Below, piece after piece: positions 1 through 5,031 of a stretch of 5,031 nt of DNA. Below the pieces are notes generated by a model. The model was not told where the DNA came from and ran no database searches. It saw only the letters and a program-made list of their open reading frames with translations. Source of the stretch: an uncultured Candidatus Competibacteraceae bacterium (GTDB lineage: Bacteria > Pseudomonadota > Gammaproteobacteria > Competibacterales > Competibacteraceae); assembly GCA_937872125.1 (NCBI GenBank), contig CALMNY010000162.1, positions 1 through 5,031 of the forward strand, read 5' to 3'. The first letter of the stretch is position 1; every line of letters begins with the position of its first letter. The position numbers were made by a program, and so were the translations under genes.

Positions 1-2627
1 AGAATGCGTTGAAACAGTTCGGGCTGCCGCTCCTTCACGTCCAGAATCAGCCGCAGATATTTCAGTTCGCTCTTTGGCTCGGTCGGGTCGCCTTCCGCCG
101 CCTTGCGGGAATTCATCCGGTCGAACAGATTATGTGAGGTGATTTCCTCGTCGCCCGTGAGCAACCGCGCGTCATTTCCCAACAGCGCGATAAAAGCGTG
201 AATTTTGGATTTCGCCGCTTCCGTCAGGGCAATTTCATCATTGCCTTCATCGGTCGGGAAAAAGTTGTAGGTAAAAATGGCCTTGAATTTCGTGCCCACC
301 CGATTCACGCGCCCTACCCGCTGCATCATCCGGCTGGGATTCCACGGAATATCATAATTAATCACCGTGGCGGAACGGTGCAGATTCACGCCTTCCGCCA
401 GCACGTCGGTCGTCACCAGAATCCGGTAGTCGTCGCCTTCCTCGCGGCTGTTCGCATCGAAATTCGTAATGACCGCCTGCCGCTGTTCCAGGCTGGACTG
501 AGAACTGAAAAACAGGGTTCTGGCGTCTACTTCCACCTGGATCTGCTTGGCCAGATAGCGGGCGGTGTCAGAAAACTCGCTGAAAATAATCAGCTTGCCC
601 GTTTTGAAAACCGGTTGTGTTGTTAATTCCCGTTTGAATTCCAGCCACTTTGGATCGCGCTCGATCTTTTTCCATGATTGCCGAATTTCGCGCAGCACGG
701 CCAAATCTGACGCGACATGCTGACGAAAAACCGGATTAAAATCCCCGGCCGCAAATTTTTCGGCTTTCTCCGCCTGAATGAGCGCCGCAATGGCGTCATC
801 GTCCCCCTCTTCCAAAAACTCCAGCACCTTGCGGCTGTGCTTTTTACTGGTGTAAACAAAGCCCTCATCAAAAGCTTTTAGCACCTGCTCGTGGGACTGG
901 ATAAACCGGTCAAGCGTCTCCCGAAAAGCGTAAAAACTGCTTTCCAGCCGCTTGACCAGCAGGATTTTCATAAACGTCGCCAGATTGCGCTGGCCTTGCA
1001 CCGCGCGCTCTTCTCGCGGCCCGGCGTAATACAGGGGACTCAGTGGTTGATAGCGGGCGTAATGAAAATCGGCGCTGGTAATACGTCGCAGCGTATCGGT
1101 AAAAACATCGTTCTCCACCGGATTCAGCCGGTAGAACAACGGCGCTGGATCATGGACTTGCGGGAACCCGATTTTCTGTTTTTTCAGGTCATCGCCATAG
1201 AATTCCTCGATCTCGCGGCGGGTGCGGCGCACCATGATGTACTTGAGGACCCGATCCCGCAGTTCCTGGGCGTTTTCCCGCACGACCTCCACATATCGGG
1301 CCGCATCGTCCAGGCGGTGCAACCCATTCAGACGCTTGCGCAGCCGGGCGAAAAACCCCTCCAGATTGGGTAACCCGGGAATCGTGCTGTTGCGGGGCGG
1401 CTGGAACAGCTTTAACTGGCTGTAAATATCATCCAGCGTATTATTGTAAGGCGTCGCGGAAACCAGAATGACGCCCTTATTCTGGCAGATGCGAGTCAAC
1501 AGTTCATAACGCTGCGTCGAATCGCCCTTGAAGCGATGCGATTCATCAATAAACACGTATTTGTAAAAATCAACGCCCTGCTGAAGAACTTCTTCCAGTT
1601 TGCCGATAGAAACGCATTGATGGCCGGGGACGCAAAAATCACGGAAGACGCGCGGCCACGAACCCGGACTGTTTTCATCCAATAAACTCGGCGGCGCGAT
1701 CACCAGACACCGACCATCCAGTTGCAGGGCCAGCAACGCCGAAACAAAGGTTTTCCCCAAACCGACGACATCGGCGATAAACACGCCGCCATAGGTTTTA
1801 AGCATCTGCTGCGCGGTAAAAACGGCGTCCTCCTGATAGCGCAGCTTCCTGAAATTCGCTGGCAGGTTTTCCGGACTCAGCCGGGAACGGTCGCCCAGAT
1901 AGTCACGGAAGTATTCCGCCAGAAATTTCAAATAGAGTTCATAAGGCGTGAAAAATGCAAACGGCGACTCGTGTTCCACTGCCTGAATAATCGTTTCATG
2001 CACCTCCCTGACATCCACTCCATCCGCCCAGAGTTCATTAAACCGGTGCAAAGCGTAGTCATGATCTTCCGGTTCGTTGAGCAGGACATTAAATTCCAGA
2101 TTGCCCTCCAAACCGCTGTATGAAAAATTGCTCGACCCAGTGATCACATAGCCATGGTTGACATCCGGCAGCGGTTGCGCCGGCGTCATGATGTAAACCT
2201 TGGCATGAATATTCTGCTCACGATACAGCTTGACGGTCAGTTTGCCCGAACGAATCCACTCGATAAATTTGCGAACGCCGGTTTCAATAGACAGCGAATC
2301 CTCCGCCTGAATCAACTCACTGCGCACCATGCCGCCGAAAATCCGCTTAATCTCGGCGGTAGACAGCGCGTTTTCCGGTACATTGTCCCTGGCGATTTGG
2401 AGCAACCCATAAACGACCTGCTCGTTTTTTAAACCGATCAGGATGCGGATTTTTTCGACCGATTCCAGTGCGGGGTAAAGCCGGAAAAAGCCGCTGATAA
2501 AAAAATAACCGACCAGGCAATCAAAATCCCGCGTCTTCGGCAAAATCGTCTTCAAACGCTGGCTCAGCGTGTTTTCACCCTGATTGGTCAGGAATTTTTT
2601 TGGAGAGACCGGGACGGATGCTGACAT
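1..2627 (-). CDS. PLD-nuclease/SNF2-type helicase fusion, C-terminus cut by window
   Basis: The frame is open from an ATG at 2627 to the window edge: 875 codons checked without a stop or frameshift. An in-frame TGA lies three codons upstream of the ATG, so the protein cannot start earlier. Residues 1-200 form a phospholipase-D-like domain with one HKD-type motif: H141-x-K143, D155, GSSN at 164-167 and the trailing NLEFN at 176-180. PLD nucleases with one motif usually dimerise to build the active site. A superfamily 2 ATPase follows: Gln265 in the Q-motif region, Walker A DVVGLGKT (286-293), DESH (361-364), SATP (390-393), then a long insert. The second lobe has IIFSEF (680-685), TTDVLAEGVN (739-748) and QRVGRVNR (769-776). 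The motifs suggest an active, ATP-driven DNA translocase coupled to a nuclease. Such proteins are commonly found beside methyltransferases in restriction or defence loci; that role is inferred here, because the partners are not visible. A DNA repair helicase is the main alternative. Confidence 0.9.
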   Translation of the reverse strand, partial: MSASVPVSPKKFLTNQGENTLSQRLKTILPKTRDFDCLVGYFFISGFFRLYPALESVEKIRILIGLKNEQVVYGLLQIARDNVPENALSTAEIKRIFGGMVRSELIQAEDSLSIETGVRKFIEWIRSGKLTVKLYREQNIHAKVYIMTPAQPLPDVNHGYVITGSSNFSYSGLEGNLEFNVLLNEPEDHDYALHRFNELWADGVDVREVHETIIQAVEHESPFAFFTPYELYLKFLAEYFRDYLGDRSRLSPENLPANFRKLRYQEDAVFTAQQMLKTYGGVFIADVVGLGKTFVSALLALQLDGRCLVIAPPSLLDENSPGSWPRVFRDFCVPGHQCVSIGKLEEVLQQGVDFYKYVFIDESHRFKGDSTQRYELLTRICQNKGVILVSATPYNNTLDDIYSQLKLFQPPRNSTIPGLPNLEGFFARLRKRLNGLHRLDDAARYVEVVRENAQELRDRVLKYIMVRRTRREIEEFYGDDLKKQKIGFPQVHDPAPLFYRLNPVENDVFTDTLRRITSADFHYARYQPLSPLYYAGPREERAVQGQRNLATFMKILLVKRLESSFYAFRETLDRFIQSHEQVLKAFDEGFVYTSKKHSRKVLEFLEEGDDDAIAALIQAEKAEKFAAGDFNPVFRQHVASDLAVLREIRQSWKKIERDPKWLEFKRELTTQPVFKTGKLIIFSEFSDTARYLAKQIQVEVDARTLFFSSQSSLEQRQAVITNFDANSREEGDDYRILVTTDVLAEGVNLHRSATVINYDIPWNPSRMMQRVGRVNRVGTKFKAIFTYNFFPTDEGNDEIALTEAAKSKIHAFIALLGNDARLLTGDEEITSHNLFDRMNSRKAAEGDPTEPKSELKYLRLILDVKERQPELFQRI

Positions 2628-2685
2628 AACAGGTCAATGCAGGTCGGGAAAAACCGGCGGGAACATCGGCGGTGGTGAATGAATA

Positions 2686-2691
2686 ATGATA
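2686..2691 (-). promoter_or_regulatory. possible -10 box for the helicase gene
   Basis: The minus strand reads TATCAT here, five of six matches to the sigma-70 -10 consensus, about 60 bases before the helicase ATG. I see no convincing -35 hexamer at the right distance. The stretch before the ATG (GACCTGTT) has no good Shine-Dalgarno sequence either. The gene lies beyond the lpxC terminator and so probably needs its own promoter, but this particular box is weakly supported. Confidence 0.22.
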
Positions 2692-2726
2692 CCTCAGCAC
2701 CGGTTTTTTTGCCCCAAAGAGCAACG

Positions 2727-2758
2727 AAAAACGGCCTCCCGGAATCACCGGGAAGCCG
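2727..2758 (-). terminator. rho-independent terminator of lpxC
   Basis: On the minus strand an 11-base stem with one mismatch (CGGCTTCCCGG pairing with CCGGGAGGCCG) closes a five-base loop TGATT and is followed at once by TTTTT. The hairpin begins 40 bases after the lpxC stop codon. This should end the ftsZ-lpxC transcript and separate the helicase gene from the dcw unit. Confidence 0.85.
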
Positions 2759-2798
2759 CAAGGAAAGGGGACGGAGGTAAAACCAGAATCGCGCCGCT

Positions 2799-3716
2799 TC
2801 AGCGGACCGCTGCCTGAGCCGGCTGCAAGTAGGAAATCGGCGCCTGCCGTTCGTCGCTGAAAGTAACTTCTTCCCAGGCGGTGCGGTCAGCCAGGAGATC
2901 GCGCAGCAACCGGTTGTTCAACGCATGACCAGACTTGTAGCCGGTGAACGCGCCGATCAGGCTGTGGCCCAGCAGATACAAATCGCCGATGGCGTCCAGA
3001 ATCTTGTGCTTGACGAATTCGTCTTCGTAGCGCAGACCATCCTCGTTCAGGATGCGGTAATCATCCACCACAATCGCGTTGTCCAGCGTACCGCCCAAGG
3101 CCAGCCGCCGTTCACGCAGATATTCAAGATCGCGCACAAAGCCAAAGGTGCGCGCCCGGCTGACTTCCTTGACAAAGGAGGTGGTCGAAAAATCCACCAC
3201 TGCGTGCTGATTGCGGCCCCGGAACAGCGGATGATCGAAGGAAATGGTGAACTCGACCTTGAACCCGTCGAACGGATCGAACTGCGCCCACTTGTCGCCC
3301 TCCTCGACCCGCACCGACTTCTTGATGCGGATGAAGCGCTTGGGCGCGTTCTGTTCCTGAATGCCCGCCGACTGGATCAGAAAGACGAAGGGGCCAGCGC
3401 TGCCATCCATGATCGGCACCTCGGCGGCGCTCACGTCCACATAGGCATTGTCAATGCCCAATCCGGCGAACGCCGACAATAGATGCTCGACCGTCGAAAT
3501 GCGGACCTGGCCCTTGATCAGCGAGGTGGACAGTTGGGTATCGCCCACATTCCGTGGGCGGGCCTTGATCTCAACCGGTTCGGGCAGATCAACTCGTCGG
3601 AACACAATGCCTGCATCGGGCGCCGCCGGGCGCAAGGTAATATAGACCTTATCGCCGGTGTGCAGACCGACGCCCGTTGCCCGAATGGCGTTTTTCAAGG
3701 TTCGTTGCCTAATCAC
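2799..3716 (-). CDS. lpxC: UDP-3-O-acyl-N-acetylglucosamine deacetylase LpxC
   Basis: This cytoplasmic zinc enzyme removes the acetyl group from UDP-3-O-acyl-GlcNAc, the committed step of lipid A synthesis. The protein is complete at 305 residues, the E. coli length, and resembles that enzyme throughout. Zinc ligands H78 (in ISTVEH), H237 and D241 (in HKILDAIGD) are present, as are the catalytic base E77, D245 and H264 (in KSGH); all are offset by one from E. coli numbering. The conserved IMDGS (102-106) and SRARTFGF (186-193) blocks are also seen. The start is GTG at 3716, giving the family-typical N-terminus MIRQRTLK; the nearby ATG at 3718 is in another frame and runs straight into TGA. 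A ribosome binding site precedes the GTG and a strong terminator follows the stop. The tail ends in AAVR rather than the apolar AVLA of E. coli. Confidence 0.98.
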   Translation of the reverse strand: MIRQRTLKNAIRATGVGLHTGDKVYITLRPAAPDAGIVFRRVDLPEPVEIKARPRNVGDTQLSTSLIKGQVRISTVEHLLSAFAGLGIDNAYVDVSAAEVPIMDGSAGPFVFLIQSAGIQEQNAPKRFIRIKKSVRVEEGDKWAQFDPFDGFKVEFTISFDHPLFRGRNQHAVVDFSTTSFVKEVSRARTFGFVRDLEYLRERRLALGGTLDNAIVVDDYRILNEDGLRYEDEFVKHKILDAIGDLYLLGHSLIGAFTGYKSGHALNNRLLRDLLADRTAWEEVTFSDERQAPISYLQPAQAAVR

Positions 3717-3722
3717 ATTAGG

Positions 3723-3728
3723 TCCCCC
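3723..3728 (-). promoter_or_regulatory. ribosome binding site of lpxC
   Basis: GGGGGA on the minus strand lies six bases before GTG at 3716. Its spacing supports the GTG start, which is out of frame with the ATG at 3718. Confidence 0.65.
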
Positions 3729-3855
3729 AACACGTCAATTGAACTGGAGCGTGGCATCGCGGCGCACGGCGCGGGTGCAAATTACGCCCCCATCCACCTT
3801 GTCCATCGGCCCATACGGCCAGCCGACCATGACCACGTCATCTTGCGTTGCGACA

Positions 3856-3885
3856 AAGATACCGCAATCCGTAGCTATACTGCAA
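3856..3885 (-). promoter_or_regulatory. candidate sigma-70 promoter for lpxC
   Basis: On the minus strand a -35-like TTGCAG (3885-3880) and a -10-like TATCTT (3861-3856) are separated by 18 bases. Each hexamer matches its consensus at four positions. Transcription would start near 3849. The site lies directly downstream of the TTAGCAAC inverted repeat, as expected if that repeat is an operator or activator site. This rests on pattern only. Confidence 0.4.
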
Positions 3886-3963
3886 CTTGTTTCTCTTTAG
3901 CAACTGTTATTGTTGCTAAGTTGCTAAAACCACCGCTCCAGTTCTTGTACCGACCGTAGCTAT
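3869..3963. repeat. 10-bp direct repeat CCGTAGCTAT flanking the TTAGCAAC boxes
   Basis: Identical copies of CCGTAGCTAT lie at 3869-3878 and 3954-3963 on the plus strand, 85 bases apart start to start. The first falls within the spacer of the candidate lpxC promoter. On the minus strand both copies are followed shortly by GGTA. They may be paired protein sites, the trace of a local duplication, or chance. Confidence 0.5.
3896..3928 (-). repeat. triple TTAGCAAC box (inverted plus tandem)
   Basis: On the plus strand TTAGCAAC (3897-3904) is followed after seven bases by two adjacent copies of its reverse complement GTTGCTAA (3912-3919 and 3920-3927). The first copy can pair with either of the others: an 8-bp stem with a 7-base loop, or a 9-bp stem with a 15-base loop. 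No T-run follows on either strand, so this is not a standard terminator. It sits just upstream of the candidate lpxC promoter. Confidence 0.7.
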
Positions 3964-4015
3964 TCACCTGCACCCCGACCGACTGATGAATCAAGGGCTT
4001 GGCGCGCGCCCCCGC

Positions 4016-5031
4016 TCAATCCGCTGGCCGACCGAGGGCCTGCCGCCGCAGGAACGCCGGAATATCCAAAATATCTTCGGGGTCAAGGTGCTCCCGCTCG
4101 GTCGAGAGATCACCGACCGCCTTCTGCCGGACGCTGGGCCGGTCGTGGTGGCCAGGGCTGTCGCCGCCAGGCCGCTGGGGAACCAGCTTGACACGCGGAA
4201 TCGCCGCTTCCCGCTCGCGCACACTGGTGGTTTGCTTGACGGGCGCACCCTGACCGATACCGGTGGCGACGATGGTCACCCGCAATTCGTTGTGCATCTC
4301 GGGATCAATCGTGGTGCCGACTACGACGGTCGCATCTTCCGAGGCCAGTTCCCGAATCGTATTACCCACCTCGTCGAATTCGCCGATGGTCATGTCCATG
4401 CCGCCGGTAATGCTCACCAGCAAACCCTTGGCCCCGGCCAGACTGAAGTTTTCCAGCAATGGGCTGGCGATGGCGGCTTCGGCCGCCTCGCGGGCGCGTC
4501 CGTCGCCGACCGCTCGCCCGGTGCCCATCATCGCCATGCCCATTTCGGACATCACGGTGCGCACGTCAGCAAAATCCACGTTGATCAGGCCGGGATTGGT
4601 GATCATCTCGGCGATGCCCTGCACCGCACCCAGCAGTACGTCGTTAGCGGCTTTGAACGCGTCCAGCAGGCTGGCGCTTTTGCCCAGCACCGTTAGCAGC
4701 TTTTCATTGGGGATGATGATCAGCGAATCCACGGTTTCGCTCAGCGCGCGAATCCCGCCTGTAGCGACTTCCATCCGCTTCTTGCCCTCGAACGGGAACG
4801 GCTTGGTCACTACCGCCACCGTCAGGACGCCCATCTCCCGGGCCAGTTGCGCCACCACTGGCGTCGCGCCGGTGCCGGTGCCGCCACCCCTGCCGGCGGT
4901 AATGAACACCATGTCGGCGCCCTGCAGCGCCTCCCGGATGCGTTCGCTGTCCTCCTGCGCCGCCTGCCGGCCCACGTCAGGGTTGGCGCCCGCACCCAGC
5001 CCCTTGGTGATGTTGGCGCCCATTTGCAAGG
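4016..5031 (-). CDS. ftsZ: cell division GTPase FtsZ, N-terminus cut by window
   Basis: FtsZ is the tubulin-like GTPase that polymerises into the Z ring at midcell and recruits the division machinery. The frame is open at the right edge. About 57 N-terminal residues are missing by comparison with E. coli, so the TTG at 5029 is internal and not a start. Numbering from that codon, the visible part has ITKGLGAGANP (7-17), the tubulin signature GGGTGTG (48-54) and the T7 loop NVDFAD (150-155). N150, D152 and D155 match E. coli N207, D209 and D212. A charged linker of roughly 50 residues leads to the C-terminal peptide DILDIPAFLRRQA, which binds FtsA and ZipA in related bacteria, followed by LGRPAD. 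Full length would be about 394 residues. The residue before the GTP signature is Arg where Met is usual. lpxC follows on the same strand. Confidence 0.97.
   Translation of the reverse strand, partial: LQMGANITKGLGAGANPDVGRQAAQEDSERIREALQGADMVFITAGRGGGTGTGATPVVAQLAREMGVLTVAVVTKPFPFEGKKRMEVATGGIRALSETVDSLIIIPNEKLLTVLGKSASLLDAFKAANDVLLGAVQGIAEMITNPGLINVDFADVRTVMSEMGMAMMGTGRAVGDGRAREAAEAAIASPLLENFSLAGAKGLLVSITGGMDMTIGEFDEVGNTIRELASEDATVVVGTTIDPEMHNELRVTIVATGIGQGAPVKQTTSVREREAAIPRVKLVPQRPGGDSPGHHDRPSVRQKAVGDLSTEREHLDPEDILDIPAFLRRQALGRPAD

Larger units (their letters stand above)
3717..4015 (-). promoter_or_regulatory. ftsZ-lpxC intergenic region and lpxC leader
   Basis: This gap of 299 bases carries no convincing gene. 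Its ftsZ-proximal part (about 3965-4015) is GC-rich and shows no terminator: there is no stem followed by a T-run. The middle (3869-3963) is AT-rich and repeat-filled, with a triple TTAGCAAC box and two copies of a 10-bp repeat. The lpxC-proximal part (about 3717-3850) is GC-rich again and would form a leader of about 130 bases if the promoter called here is right. An open frame of 31 codons lies inside the leader. lpxC may thus be transcribed both by read-through from ftsZ and from its own promoter. Confidence 0.6.

Noticed and set aside
623..871. An 82-codon minus-strand frame
   Set aside because: It is in a different frame from the helicase, which is open and family-like through the same bases.
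198..2432. Several plus-strand frames of 67-160 codons across the helicase gene
   Set aside because: The minus-strand helicase frame spans all of them without a break and carries every expected motif.
2925..3959. Two long plus-strand frames (185 and 158 codons) opposite lpxC and its leader
   Set aside because: Both mirror the lpxC frame and show no recognisable protein, ribosome binding site or independent codon signal.
4001..4010. Perfect 10-bp palindrome GGCGCGCGCC just after ftsZ, considered as a terminator stem
   Set aside because: It leaves no workable loop and no T-run follows on the minus strand; it may only be a GC-rich stretch.
3986..4696. A 236-codon plus-strand frame opposite ftsZ
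   Set aside because: It is fully antisense to well-conserved ftsZ, and the His/Gly/Arg-rich product is typical of the mirror frame of a GC-rich gene.
5027..5029. TTG at 5029 as an ftsZ start
   Set aside because: The frame continues upstream to the window edge and this codon aligns with about residue 58 of FtsZ, so it is internal.
1..5031. CRISPR arrays, tRNA or rRNA genes and insertion sequence ends
   Set aside because: I saw no regularly spaced repeats, no tRNA-like cloverleaf and no transposase or terminal inverted repeats.

Overview
This window reads entirely on the minus strand, in the order ftsZ, lpxC, then a large helicase gene. The ftsZ-lpxC pair is the 3' end of the division and cell wall (dcw) cluster as found in gammaproteobacteria. 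LpxC is 305 residues long, the same as the E. coli enzyme, and close to it along its length. The source is therefore most likely a fairly GC-rich gammaproteobacterium; nothing here fixes the genus.

Region by region, in the direction of transcription: 5031-4016 is the 3' part of ftsZ (N-terminus outside the window), ending in the conserved C-terminal peptide. 4015-3717 is an unusually structured gap of about 300 bases. It holds a triple TTAGCAAC box, a 10-bp direct repeat, a plausible sigma-70 promoter and a leader of about 130 bases ending in a ribosome binding site. 3716-2799 is complete lpxC with a GTG start and all catalytic residues. 2758-2727 is a clear rho-independent terminator closing the dcw unit. 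From 2627 to the left edge runs one uninterrupted frame of 875 visible codons: a single-HKD phospholipase-D nuclease domain fused to an SNF2-type superfamily 2 helicase, with its C-terminus outside the window.

ftsZ and lpxC are housekeeping genes for division and lipid A synthesis. The helicase looks like accessory DNA. It is more AT-rich than its neighbours, sits just beyond the lpxC terminator where many gammaproteobacteria carry genes leading to secA, and has an architecture typical of restriction or defence loci. The genes that would identify its system lie to the left of the window. The most notable points are this helicase at the dcw edge, a Met-to-Arg change beside the FtsZ GTP-binding signature, and the repeat-rich lpxC control region.
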